10,884 nucleotides of DNA. Source: Ignavibacteria bacterium (GTDB lineage: Bacteria; Bacteroidota; Ignavibacteria; Tepidaquicellales; OLB5). The stretch spans positions 1-10,884 of the forward strand of contig JAPUEV010000236.1 of NCBI GenBank assembly GCA_027492415.1, written 5' to 3'. The translations under genes were made by a program, and so were the position numbers. The notes beneath the pieces are model-generated. The model saw nothing but the letters and a program-made list of their open reading frames with translations. It was not told the DNA's origin and searched no databases. Numbering within the stretch: the first letter of the stretch is position 1; every line of letters starts with the position of its first letter. This document shows positions 1 to 6,637 of the stretch, one piece after another.

Positions 1-1
1 A

Positions 2-487
2 GCCAAAAACCCCGAAGCGATATTTATTCCCGCATACTATACAGATGTTAATTTAATATCAATCCAGGCACGCGAGATCGGCTTAACTTGCCCGCTCATA
101 GGCAGTGACGGCTGGGAATCAGAAAAGCTGACCGAAGGCAAAGCAAAAGATGCCCTTGAAGGATGCTACTTCTCAACACACGTATCCACAGAAAATCCCG
201 ACCCGAAGATACAGGAGTTCATAAAGAAATATAAAGCAAAATATAATGCTATGCCTGATGCAATGGCTTTCCTCGCTTACGATGCAGGCCTGATACTTTT
301 TGAAGCAATGAAAAAAGCCGGCGTAACCGATCCTGAAAAAGTTAAAAATGAGCTTGCAAAGATAAAAGATTTCTCGGGAGTTACCGGTAAAATATCAATC
401 AATGAACAGCGTAATGCAGTAAAACCCGCAGTAATTCTTGAAATTAAAGGCGGCGAATTCAAATTCAAAGAAACAGTTCAACCGTAA
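2..487 (+). CDS. livK: Branched-chain amino acid/amide ABC transporter substrate-binding protein (LivK type), 3' part
   Basis: This is the last 161 residues of a periplasmic ligand-binding protein; the 5' end lies outside the window and the reading frame is open from base 2. The fragment fits the C-terminal lobe of the Peripla_BP_6/LivK family: a strand ending in AIFIPAYYTD, a GSDGW turn, an ALEG segment, then NPD..IQEFIKKY, a YDAGLI helix and the end motif FSGVTGKISINEQRNAVKP. Proteins of this family capture branched-chain amino acids, amides or urea outside the inner membrane and deliver them to a LivH/LivM permease; the ligand cannot be told from this part. The gene ends in TAA, and a LivH-type permease follows on the same strand after an intervening four-helix-bundle cassette, which supports the transport role. 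Family assignment is secure; substrate is unknown. Confidence 0.88.
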   Translation, partial: AKNPEAIFIPAYYTDVNLISIQAREIGLTCPLIGSDGWESEKLTEGKAKDALEGCYFSTHVSTENPDPKIQEFIKKYKAKYNAMPDAMAFLAYDAGLILFEAMKKAGVTDPEKVKNELAKIKDFSGVTGKISINEQRNAVKPAVILEIKGGEFKFKETVQP

Positions 488-490
488 AAT

Positions 491-529
491 AAATAGCGGA
501 ATAGTGAAGTGGTGAAATAGTGAAAATTA
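491..529 (+). repeat. Left inverted-repeat end of the four-helix-bundle cassette
   Basis: AT-rich short-period sequence built from variants of GAATAGTGAA/GAAATAGTGAA. Its reverse complement aligns by eye with 975-1014 at about 33 of 40 positions with one gap. Most differences are pyrimidine transitions. It starts 3 nt after the livK stop. Confidence 0.7.
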
Positions 530-561
530 TTTAATCAGGTCTGTTGTAAAATCGAAAATTT

Positions 562-569
562 AGAAAGGA
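562..569 (+). promoter_or_regulatory. Shine-Dalgarno sequence of the four-helix-bundle gene
   Basis: AGAAAGGA lies 7 nt before the ATG at 577 and decides the start. Nearly all other genes in the window have no recognisable Shine-Dalgarno sequence, so this gene carries translation signals unlike its neighbours. Confidence 0.7.
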
Positions 570-576
570 TCCCCTT

Positions 577-936
577 ATGGGATTTAATGATGAATTCAGA
601 GATCGCACAAAACAATTTGCATTAAGGATCATTAAGCTATTCAGGTCTCTGCCAAAAACGGAAGAAGCAGGAATTATAGGCAGACAGTTATTAAGATCCG
701 GCTGCTCGGTCGGGGCAAATTTCAGAGCTGCAACAAGGGCAAGATCAAATGCTGAGTTTTATTCAAAACTTTCCATTGTAGTCGAAGAAGCAGATGAATC
801 TGCATTCTGGATGGAATTATTAATAGAATCAGAAATTATGCCGGAGAAAAAACTAAGTTCATTGTACCAGGAATCAATAGAAATAACAAAGATTACATCT
901 GTTTCAAGGAAAACCGCTAAGAATAACAAGAAATGA
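577..936 (+). CDS. Four-helix-bundle protein, S23 / 23S rRNA intervening-sequence type
   Basis: A 119-residue, mostly helical, basic-tailed protein. The family signature is visible: FRDRTKQFALRIIKLFRSLP in helix 1, then GRQLLRSGCSVGANFRAA (residues about 35-52), and a long helix with FYSKLSIVVEEADESAFWMELLIE. This is the S23/IVS-encoded family, structurally related to the Avd accessory protein of diversity-generating retroelements. Members occur inside 23S rRNA intervening sequences or as stand-alone genes; their molecular role is not settled, though nucleic-acid binding is suspected. Here it is stand-alone, with no rRNA, reverse transcriptase or template repeat nearby. It sits between livK and livH and is bounded by imperfect inverted repeats (491-529 and 975-1014), which suggests an inserted cassette. 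The ATG is set by a good Shine-Dalgarno sequence. The lysine-rich tail ends in TGA. Family assignment is confident; function is not known. Confidence 0.88.
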   Translation: MGFNDEFRDRTKQFALRIIKLFRSLPKTEEAGIIGRQLLRSGCSVGANFRAATRARSNAEFYSKLSIVVEEADESAFWMELLIESEIMPEKKLSSLYQESIEITKITSVSRKTAKNNKK

Positions 937-974
937 TTTTTTATCGCTATTTCGCATGTCACTATTTCACTATA

Positions 975-1014
975 TAATTATTCGCTATTTCACTATTTAA
1001 TTATTTCGCTATTT
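975..1014 (-). repeat. Right inverted-repeat end of the four-helix-bundle cassette
   Basis: About 40 bp with CGCTATTTCACTATTT and CGCTATTT units, matching the reverse complement of 491-529 at about 33/40 positions. Further related units lie just upstream (TCGCTATTTCGC at 944-955 and CACTATTTCAC at 960-970), so this side is a short irregular array rather than one clean end. It stops 5 nt before the livH ATG and therefore forms the livH leader. Confidence 0.7.
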
Positions 1015-1019
1015 AACAT

Positions 1020-1931
1020 ATGACAGAGTTTATACAGCAGGTATTTAACGGACTTTCACTGGGCAGCATCTACGCTTTAATTGCCTTAGGGTATACTATG
1101 ATATACGGCATTCTGCGTTTTATCAACTTTGCCCACGGTGATGTGTTCATGATCGGTGCATTTTCAGGATACTACCTTGGTATATTGTTTGCATTTGGAA
1201 CCGTATCCGGTTATGCCTCGCTTGGAATGGCTTTTCTTATTTTAATTGGCTCAATGATTGTATGCGGTTTGCTTGGCTTTACCATAGAGAAGCTGGTGTA
1301 TAAGCCTCTCCGCAAATCACCCAAGCTGACAATACTTATCACGGCTATCGGTGTATCGCTCTTCCTTGAGTACGGCGGACAGCTTGTATTCGGCGCTGAC
1401 CCCAAGTCATTCCCCTCGCTTCTTGAAAACAAACCGCTCGTAAATCTTTCAGGTGCAGTTATCGGCTCTAACCCGGTTGTTGTACTTGTTACTGCGGGAT
1501 TGTTAATGCTTGTATTAAGGGTTATTGTAATGAAAACTAAAATTGGCACGGCAATGCGGGCAGTATCATTTAACCCCACTGCTGCAAGCCTGATGGGTAT
1601 AAATATTAATGCTGTTATAAGCTTCACATTTATCATCGGTTCTTCACTTGCAGGGGCTGCGGGTATTTTGTACGGACTCAACTATCCAAGCATCGATCCG
1701 CTTATGGGTATCCTTCCCGGCTTAAAAGCCTTCGTTGCGGCAGTCCTTGGCGGAATTGGTAACATTCCCGGCGCTGCACTGGGCGGCATGATAATTGGCC
1801 TGCTCGAAACTTTCGTTACGGGTTATATATCTCCCACATACCGCGATGCAATAGCCTTTGGGATATTAATATTAATACTTCTGTTTAAGCCAACAGGCTT
1901 ATTAGGCAAAAAGGAAATTGAAAAAGTTTAA
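1020..1931 (+). CDS. livH: Branched-chain amino acid/amide ABC transporter permease, LivH type
   Basis: A 303-residue inner-membrane permease with about eight hydrophobic segments. It begins FIQQVFNGLSLGSIYALIALGYTMIYGILRFINFAHGD, the hallmark N-terminus of LivH; related LivM permeases start differently. Near the C-terminus the GLKAFVAAVLGG(I)GNIPGA motif (about residues 233-250) is the conserved cytoplasmic loop that contacts the LivF/LivG ATPases, followed by the final helices and a short lysine-rich tail. Length matches the usual 290-310. LivH pairs with LivM to form the channel for ligands delivered by LivK. The start ATG has no Shine-Dalgarno sequence and lies directly behind the right repeat of the four-helix-bundle cassette. 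No livM, livG or livF follows; a terminator lies 60 nt downstream, so the remaining subunits must be upstream of the window or elsewhere. Confidence 0.93.
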   Translation: MTEFIQQVFNGLSLGSIYALIALGYTMIYGILRFINFAHGDVFMIGAFSGYYLGILFAFGTVSGYASLGMAFLILIGSMIVCGLLGFTIEKLVYKPLRKSPKLTILITAIGVSLFLEYGGQLVFGADPKSFPSLLENKPLVNLSGAVIGSNPVVVLVTAGLLMLVLRVIVMKTKIGTAMRAVSFNPTAASLMGININAVISFTFIIGSSLAGAAGILYGLNYPSIDPLMGILPGLKAFVAAVLGGIGNIPGAALGGMIIGLLETFVTGYISPTYRDAIAFGILILILLFKPTGLLGKKEIEKV

Positions 1932-1954
1932 CTGTTATTTTAATATAGTTATAT

Positions 1955-1981
1955 CATCCGGTGACAGAAGTTTACCGGGTG
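1955..1981 (+). other. Hairpin in the livH 3' region
   Basis: CATCCGGT (1955-1962) pairs with ACCGGGTG (1974-1981), an 8-bp stem with one G-U pair and an 11-nt loop. No T-run follows, so it is probably a transcript-end stabilising hairpin in front of the true terminator at 1994-2020. Confidence 0.45.
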
Positions 1982-1993
1982 AAAATTTAAAAA

Positions 1994-2020
1994 GAGTGAA
2001 TTAGTTCACTCCTTTTTTTT
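1994..2020 (+). terminator. Intrinsic terminator behind livH
   Basis: GAGTGAA (1994-2000), loop TTAG, TTCACTC (2005-2011), then C and eight T (2013-2020): a perfect 7-bp stem with a T-tract. It ends only 2 nt before the ATG of the next gene. Confidence 0.8.
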
Positions 2021-2022
2021 AA

Positions 2023-2436
2023 ATGCCATCAATAATAGAATACATATCAAAGCTTCCACCAAACGAAAAAAAGATCGCCTCAAGGATACATGAGCTAGTA
2101 TGCGGAATGCTGCCCGGTGCCACAGAGAAATTTACTTATGGGGTACCGCATTACTACGGAAGCTCGAGGATATGTTTCCTCTGGCCTTCATCAGTCTCCG
2201 GCGGGAAGATAAAGGAAGGCGCAGTATTTGGATTCTGCAGGGGCAACCTGATGGCAAATGAAGAAGGGCTGCTTAAGCCGCTTGATAAAACCAATATATC
2301 AATGATACATTATTCCTCGGTAAAAGATATAAATGAACCCGTTCTCCGCGGTCTGCTCGCAGAAGCAATTATGATAGATGAACGTGTATCATTAACCGAC
2401 CATTTAAAAAAAGGAATTAAAAAGAATAAAAAATAA
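2023..2436 (+). CDS. DUF1801 domain protein
   Basis: A 137-residue soluble protein. The start IIEYISKLPPNEKKIASRIHELVCGMLPGATEKFTYGVPHYY matches the DUF1801 (YdhG-like) fold, in which the PxAxExxxYGxPxY pattern (here residues 31-45) is conserved and is followed by an aromatic strand (CFLWPSS) and a FGFCRGNLM segment. The family is widespread, small and of unknown biochemical function. The C-terminus is lysine-rich. The ATG at 2023 is favoured because the family's N-terminal helix begins right after it, yet it has no Shine-Dalgarno sequence and sits 2 nt behind a terminator T-tract, so transcription must start within or read through that terminator. The PaaI-like thioesterase follows 2 nt after its stop, implying co-transcription. 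Confidence 0.8.
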   Translation: MPSIIEYISKLPPNEKKIASRIHELVCGMLPGATEKFTYGVPHYYGSSRICFLWPSSVSGGKIKEGAVFGFCRGNLMANEEGLLKPLDKTNISMIHYSSVKDINEPVLRGLLAEAIMIDERVSLTDHLKKGIKKNKK

Positions 2437-2438
2437 TT

Positions 2439-2849
2439 ATGGAAAATAAGATAGTAAGGCAGGATGTTCTTTCGCGAATAAAGAAAATACCTATAGTCGA
2501 AACTCTCGGGTTTGAGTTCATTGAAATGGAGAGCGGTATTTGCGAAGCAATTGTAAAACATCAGAAGAAATATGACGGTATATATGAATCATTCCACGGC
2601 GGGCTGCTTATGACCGTAGCTGATTCCATAAGCGCATTTGCTTTGCTTACACTCGCCGGAGCCGATGCAGCGATAACCACAACTGATATGAACATACGCT
2701 TCCTTGCAGCCTGCAGAACAGATGTACGCGCAATTGCAAGGGTTATCAAACACGGCCGAACACTTGCACCGGTTGCTGTTGATCTTTATGATATGAATAA
2801 CACACTCATTGCAGTTGCCCAGGTAAATTATATTATACTGAATAAGTAA
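2439..2849 (+). CDS. PaaI-type hotdog-fold thioesterase
   Basis: A 136-residue single-domain hotdog protein. The conserved segment SFHGGLLMTVADSISAFALL (residues 51-70) carries the HGG motif (53-55) and the acidic residue D62 that in PaaI-like enzymes help activate water against acyl-CoA thioesters. The later strands TTTDMNIRFLAAC and ARVIKHGRTLAPVAVDLYD are also typical, with the RxLAxxxxxLYD pattern of the family. Such enzymes hydrolyse small or aromatic acyl-CoA species in the cytoplasm; the substrate here cannot be read from the sequence, and no phenylacetate genes are nearby. Length agrees with the usual 130-150. The gene starts 2 nt after the DUF1801 stop with no Shine-Dalgarno sequence, so coupled translation is likely. 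Confidence 0.88.
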   Translation: MENKIVRQDVLSRIKKIPIVETLGFEFIEMESGICEAIVKHQKKYDGIYESFHGGLLMTVADSISAFALLTLAGADAAITTTDMNIRFLAACRTDVRAIARVIKHGRTLAPVAVDLYDMNNTLIAVAQVNYIILNK

Positions 2850-2948
2850 AAATATTTATCCTGTGACTTTAATGCATAAGATAAATACAAAACATAAAAT
2901 AAAATCCTTATATATCCGTCTTAAAATAAACAAACTACTTAATTTTTA

Positions 2949-4097
2949 TTGAAAAAATCACAATTTGCAATATTTTTAACCATTGTTTTAACTGTTTACT
3001 CCCTTGTAAACTATTATATATATATCACAGGTCTGCACGCCCTGCCTGAAAAATTTAAAACAATTTACAGCGTTCTATATCTATTTCTGTTTTCGTCATA
3101 TATAATAGGCAGGTTCCTTGAGCGGAAATTCCTGAACCCGCTTTCAGCATTCTTTGTATGGGTTGGCTCTTTCTGGCTGGGTGCTATGGTTTATTACCTG
3201 CTTTCTGTAATTATAATTGATATTATCAGGCTGTTAAATTTATTCATCGGATTTTTCACTGCCACATTTTATTCTGAAAAATATCAGCTCATCTTCTTCT
3301 TCATTGTGAATGTACTAGTGCTCCTCACTGTAATATCCGGGTATATCAATGCCTCCAACCCGGTGATAAGGAAGCTTGATCTTGATATTAATAAAAAGGC
3401 AGGTAAGCTTAGATCATTAAGAATTGCAGCTGCTTCAGATATTCACCTTGGCACAATTATTAACAGGAAGAGGCTGAGTAAGATAGTTAATAAAATTAAT
3501 GCAATTAACGCAGATATAATTTTGCTGCCGGGTGATGTGGTTGATGAAGATATCGGTCCTGTCATAAAACAAAATGCCGGTGAGCTGCTTCGAAAACTTA
3601 AGGCAAAATACGGTGTTTATGCCATAACCGGCAACCATGAATATATTGGCGGCGCAGAGGCGGCTTGTAACTATCTCACTGAGCACGGCATCACTGAGCT
3701 TCGTGACAGGTCTGTATTAATTAATGATTCATTTTATCTGGTTGGCAGGGAAGACAGGGCTTCAAAAGGTTTTGCCGGAATAATCCGTAAGCCCATGAAC
3801 GTGTTGCTTGAGGGAGTAAACAAAGAGCTGCCAATGATATTAATGGATCACCAGCCGGTTCACCTGGAAGATGCTGAAAAGAACGGGATTGATCTACAGC
3901 TATCAGGACATACTCATCATGGGCAGCTTTGGCCGTTCAATTATATCACAAAAAAGATTTACGAAGTAAGCATGGGTTATAAAAGGAAAGGGAACACACA
4001 TTATTATGTTTCTGGCGGTGTCGGGTCATGGGGTCCCCCGTTAAGGACAGGCAACAGACCCGAAATATTAATGATAGATCTAAAATTTTCAGGCTAA
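2949..4097 (+). CDS. Membrane-anchored metallophosphoesterase (YkuE/YaeI-like)
   Basis: A 382-residue protein with an N-terminal membrane domain of about four helices (roughly residues 5-27, 38-57, 65-100, 113-134) and a C-terminal calcineurin-like phosphoesterase domain. The metal-binding motifs are complete and in order: SDIHLG (D164, H166), GDVVDED (D196, D199), GNHE (229-231), DHQP (300-303) and GHTHHGQ (320-326). Relatives of this architecture include YkuE and YaeI, some of which act on lipid or UDP-sugar pyrophosphates at the membrane; the substrate here is unknown. The start is TTG at 2949: an in-frame TAA lies at 2940-2942, and the next in-frame ATG is about 80 codons in, which would remove half the membrane domain. 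Its stop overlaps that of the convergent gene by three bases. Confidence 0.87.
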   Translation: MKKSQFAIFLTIVLTVYSLVNYYIYITGLHALPEKFKTIYSVLYLFLFSSYIIGRFLERKFLNPLSAFFVWVGSFWLGAMVYYLLSVIIIDIIRLLNLFIGFFTATFYSEKYQLIFFFIVNVLVLLTVISGYINASNPVIRKLDLDINKKAGKLRSLRIAAASDIHLGTIINRKRLSKIVNKINAINADIILLPGDVVDEDIGPVIKQNAGELLRKLKAKYGVYAITGNHEYIGGAEAACNYLTEHGITELRDRSVLINDSFYLVGREDRASKGFAGIIRKPMNVLLEGVNKELPMILMDHQPVHLEDAEKNGIDLQLSGHTHHGQLWPFNYITKKIYEVSMGYKRKGNTHYYVSGGVGSWGPPLRTGNRPEILMIDLKFSG

Positions 4098-4555
4098 AAC
4101 CTGAAGAATGGTCTTTGTGAAAAATTTGAGAATGGCCAGGGTGTCATTACTAATATAAGTATCAATGCAATAGTAAACCATATCGCAAGCGCTTTGAACT
4201 TTGCTGCATCTGCCGGCTTCTTCTTTGAAAGTGCTGAACCAATAGTTATCAGCACAATTGCAATGACCATTGTAATACTGTGTTCCATGCCGTAGAACCT
4301 GAATTCCTTTACCGGTACAGCAGCTTTAAAATTACTGATGAAGTACTGGGTAAGGGGACTTGTAAAATACATGATCAACCCCATTACAAGCTGCAGGTGC
4401 GCAAGTATTAAAGTGAACTTCCTTGCATTGCCGTCAGCTTTGCTGAATTCTCTTTTACTCATTAATCCTGAATATGCCCTGTACAAAGTATAAATAACTC
4501 CAATGATAACCAGCCATCTGAATATTGAATGCAGCGAAAGTAGTGTTGTATACAT
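4094..4555 (-). CDS. Small four-helix membrane protein with conserved histidines (sometimes labelled cytochrome b)
   Basis: A 153-residue integral membrane protein with four hydrophobic segments (about 11-30, 47-65, 92-110, 121-140). Histidines sit near the start of three helices (H9 in LHSIFRW, H53 in AHLQLVMGL, H92 in MEHSITM), and the protein ends in TPWPFSNFSQ. This pattern is familiar from a Bacteroidota family that databases sometimes call cytochrome b; haem binding is plausible from the helix-located histidines but is not shown here. The ATG at 4553-4555 has no Shine-Dalgarno sequence. The gene ends in TAG, interlocked with the TAA of the convergent phosphoesterase. It lies 25 nt downstream of the YqgE/AlgH gene on the same strand, so the two may be co-transcribed. 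Function unknown. Confidence 0.75.
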   Translation of the reverse strand: MYTTLLSLHSIFRWLVIIGVIYTLYRAYSGLMSKREFSKADGNARKFTLILAHLQLVMGLIMYFTSPLTQYFISNFKAAVPVKEFRFYGMEHSITMVIAIVLITIGSALSKKKPADAAKFKALAIWFTIALILILVMTPWPFSNFSQRPFFRF

Positions 4556-4580
4556 ATTATATATTAAGTATGATTAATTT

Positions 4581-5135
4581 TTAATTTACGCTTGGATTTT
4601 CAGGGAAGCTTGCAAGCAAAGCGAATTTTTTACCCATGGATTTTAAAGTTTCCCGCCATAGCTTATCCGGCTCAGCGGAAAAAATATTTTCAATAGTTGT
4701 GCGCGATACTATCCAGGAATTAATTTTTATTTCATCATCAATCTGGCCATCTACCCAGCCGGAATATCCCAAAAAGAAACGGAAGTCCCGGGGAGATACG
4801 GCATTTGCGGATATCAGTGTTTTTAAAATATCGAAGCTTCCGCCCCAATATAAACCGGGCATTATTTCAATTGAGCCGTCGATCAGATCTTCGCCTTTAT
4901 AAATAAATTGCAAAGAGTTCAGCTGAACGGGTCCGCCATAATATACTACGGCATCAAATTCAGGGAAGTCCTCAATTACCTCATGAATACGGTAATCAGT
5001 TGGTTTGTTCATAACAAAGCCAACTGAGCCTTCTTCACTGTGCTCGGTAAGCAGAATAATTGTCCTTTTGAAGTTAGGATCATTTAAAAAGGGCTCTGAA
5101 ATCAGTATTTTCCCGGTTGCCGGTTTTTCTGTCAT
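4581..5135 (-). CDS. yqgE: YqgE/AlgH family protein (DUF179)
   Basis: A 184-residue protein, the normal length for the family. The N-terminal signature GKILISEPFLNDPNFKRTII(LL) (residues 8-29) followed by HSEEGSVGFVMNKPT is diagnostic, as are VYYGGPVQLNSLQFI in the middle and the FRFFLGYSGWVDGQ segment, which gives the conserved GYxGW core. YqgE/AlgH proteins are cytoplasmic and widespread; AlgH has been linked to alginate expression in Pseudomonas, but no general biochemical activity is established. The ATG has no Shine-Dalgarno sequence. The gene is divergent from the secreted protein at 5297 across a 155-bp AT-rich gap and is followed after 25 nt by a small membrane protein gene. Confidence 0.92.
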   Translation of the reverse strand: MTEKPATGKILISEPFLNDPNFKRTIILLTEHSEEGSVGFVMNKPTDYRIHEVIEDFPEFDAVVYYGGPVQLNSLQFIYKGEDLIDGSIEIMPGLYWGGSFDILKTLISANAVSPRDFRFFLGYSGWVDGQIDDEIKINSWIVSRTTIENIFSAEPDKLWRETLKSMGKKFALLASFPENPSVN

Positions 5136-5229
5136 ATATAAAGCAATATAATATGAAAATGTCTATTTTGAAATAACGATTAATTTTACAGTGTAACCTG
5201 TTAATTCACCTTACTTTAAGAAATATATT

Positions 5230-5260
5230 TTTGTTGCTAATTTTTAAACGTTTATATTTG
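5230..5260 (+). promoter_or_regulatory. Bacteroidota-type promoter of the secreted-protein gene
   Basis: TTTG (5230-5233), a 19-nt spacer, then TATATTTG (5253-5260) fits the Bacteroidota primary-sigma pattern of a -33 TTTG and a -7 TAnnTTTG. A start a few bases later would give a leader of about 30 nt to the ATG at 5297. Motif match seen directly; function inferred. Confidence 0.6.
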
Positions 5261-5296
5261 AATCACAAATCCATCCAATAATAATTTAAATTGAAA

Positions 5297-5917
5297 ATGA
5301 AAAAAATTAATTTTCTAATATTAATATTATTTTGTACTGTTTTATACTGCCCACAGAATTATTCACAGACATTTGACACAAAATATACTGTTGAATACGT
5401 TTTAAAAAATGCATCCGGTACTATATTAAGCAGGATGAAGATGTTCAGAAACGGCAGCAAGATCAAATTTGTAAAATATGATAATGCCGGTAAGCCTGAT
5501 TCATCAACAACTAATATTTACATACTTAAAGATGAAGGCAAAATATATAATATTATTTCAAATTCTGCCGGTAAATTCGGCTCAAAGAATGCAGTTGATA
5601 TGAGTTATGTTGGTATGCAGACAGGAGTTTATATTCTTGATCTTGGTAACGATGGTACTATCTTCAGCAGTAATTCAAGATCTGGCTCTGAAAGCGTCCT
5701 TGGCTTGGAATGTGTAAAGTATACAATTGCTTCGCAGACTGTAGGAAGTGACCATGCATCCAGCGATTACTATATGTACCAGGATAACCTTATGCTGAAA
5801 CGCTGGGTTGGAAACACAGCCGAAGGTAATTCCATTGAAGCATTAAGTTATGATATTACTTCAGATGTACCCGAAAGTATTTTCATCGTACCAACCGATG
5901 TCCAGTATCTTAATTGA
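5297..5917 (+). CDS. Secreted protein, possibly DUF4412-like
   Basis: About 206 residues with an N-terminal Sec signal peptide: two lysines, then a hydrophobic run (INFLILILFCTVLYC) and a polar stretch ending near NYSQ, where cleavage is likely. The mature part is strand-rich, reading like a lipocalin- or LolA-type sheet: YTVEYVLKNASG, SRMKMFRNGSKIKFV, then a GLECVKYTI motif and YYMYQDNLMLKRW. The tail (VPESIFIVPTDVQYL) resembles the ending of DUF4412-type exported proteins; I recognise the style but not a defined family, so this is tentative. A TTG two codons earlier (5291) could also start, but the ATG gives a normal signal peptide. It has its own Bacteroidota-type promoter and a strong hairpin after the stop, so it is probably monocistronic. 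No lipobox is seen. Confidence 0.72.
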   Translation: MKKINFLILILFCTVLYCPQNYSQTFDTKYTVEYVLKNASGTILSRMKMFRNGSKIKFVKYDNAGKPDSSTTNIYILKDEGKIYNIISNSAGKFGSKNAVDMSYVGMQTGVYILDLGNDGTIFSSNSRSGSESVLGLECVKYTIASQTVGSDHASSDYYMYQDNLMLKRWVGNTAEGNSIEALSYDITSDVPESIFIVPTDVQYLN

Positions 5918-5936
5918 TTAAATATAAATATTGATG

Positions 5937-5963
5937 CAATAGGGGCTTGATCAGCCCCTATTG
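5937..5963 (+). terminator. Strong hairpin behind the secreted-protein gene
   Basis: CAATAGGGGC (5937-5946) pairs perfectly with GCCCCTATTG (5954-5963) around the 7-nt loop TTGATCA. Only a weak T-rich tail follows (TTCTGGT), so termination is likely but a processing or stabilising role is possible. It separates the secreted protein from the sigma factor gene. Confidence 0.6.
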
Positions 5964-5982
5964 TTCTGGTATAAATTCTATA

Positions 5983-6014
5983 ATTGAATAAATCACATTT
6001 TTTGTTCACCTTTG
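5983..6014 (+). promoter_or_regulatory. Candidate promoter of the ECF sigma gene
   Basis: ATTG (5983-5986), a 20-nt spacer and CACCTTTG (6007-6014) resemble the Bacteroidota -33/-7 layout, although the -7 box has CA in place of TA. The start would fall just before the TTG at 6032, giving a very short leader. Confidence 0.3.
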
Positions 6015-6031
6015 CATAAGTCATCCATAAC

Positions 6032-6580
6032 TTGAAAAACCGACTGCAGGAAATAACCGAAGAACAGCTAATAGCAGCCCTGAAAAATAAGAACAGGGAA
6101 GCAGTTGGTATATTGTATGATAAATATTCCAGCCTGTTATTTGGTATTATTGCAAGAATTGTAAAAAGCGATGAAACAGCAGAGGACCTTCTGCAGGAAG
6201 TAATTGTCAAGATATGGAAGAACATTGATTCTTATGATGCCGGTAAAGCAAAACTTGTAACCTGGATGGGAAATATTGCCAGGAATCTTGCAATTGATAA
6301 GATCCGCTCTAAAGAATATAAGAACTCCAGACAAAACCAGGATATTGAAGATTACGTAAATATAATTGAAGAAAACCCCTCATCAGGCTTTAATCCTGAA
6401 CATATCGGGGTAAAAGAAATGGTTGAAAAGCTGGCACCTGATCACCGTGTATTAATAGAATTAGTATATTTCCAGGGATTTACCCAGGCTGAAACTTCCG
6501 AGAAACTTGGTATTCCGCTTGGTACTGTAAAAACAAGAATACGCAGCGCAATAAATAATTTAAGAAATATTTATACATAA
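6032..6580 (+). CDS. ECF RNA polymerase sigma factor (sigma-70 family, SigK-like)
   Basis: A 182-residue two-domain sigma factor. Region 2 covers about residues 26-94 (AVGILYDKYSSLLFGIIARI, then DLLQEVIVKIWKNI and WMGNIARNLAIDKIRSKEY), which melts and reads the -10 element. Region 4 covers about 130-178, with the helix-turn-helix FQGFTQAETSEKLGIPLGTV(K) and RIRSAINNLR. It directs RNA polymerase to a stress or envelope regulon and is presumably held inactive by the anti-sigma factor encoded 57 nt downstream. The start is TTG: an in-frame TAA lies at 6017-6019, and the next in-frame ATG would be near residue 79, inside region 2. No Shine-Dalgarno sequence. Closest in arrangement to the SigK/RskA pairs common in Bacteroidota; the target genes are not visible here. 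Confidence 0.92.
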   Translation: MKNRLQEITEEQLIAALKNKNREAVGILYDKYSSLLFGIIARIVKSDETAEDLLQEVIVKIWKNIDSYDAGKAKLVTWMGNIARNLAIDKIRSKEYKNSRQNQDIEDYVNIIEENPSSGFNPEHIGVKEMVEKLAPDHRVLIELVYFQGFTQAETSEKLGIPLGTVKTRIRSAINNLRNIYT

Positions 6581-6637
6581 ATAATAAAAGTAGCATAGAC
6601 ATTTGTGTTAACTTTAGGTCTGTCTGTGCATTAAATA

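Larger units (their letters stand above)
491..1014 (+). mobile_element. Putative inverted-repeat-bounded cassette carrying the four-helix-bundle gene
   Basis: The stretch runs from the left repeat to the right repeat and contains one gene only. It fills the gap between the livK stop (487) and the livH start (1020) almost completely. The flanks TAAAAT (485-490) and TAACAT (1014-1019) could be a degenerate target duplication, but this is weak. There is no transposase, so if mobile it would have to be moved in trans. That it is a mobile element is inference; the repeats and the gene are seen directly. Confidence 0.45.

Noticed and set aside
577..936. Four-helix-bundle gene as the avd gene of a diversity-generating retroelement
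   Set aside because: No reverse transcriptase, template repeat or variable-repeat target protein is in the window.
944..1014. Short repeated TATTTCAC/TATTTCGC units looked like a CRISPR or tandem-repeat array
   Set aside because: Units are only about 9-10 nt, irregular, without spacers of constant length and without cas genes; better explained as the cassette end.
1211..1681. Long antisense reading frame inside livH
   Set aside because: It mirrors the codons of a clear permease gene, shows no family features and is a shadow.
5848..6225. Antisense reading frame across the secreted-protein end and the sigma gene
   Set aside because: It crosses the strong hairpin and the sigma factor region 2 coding sequence, with no recognisable protein features.
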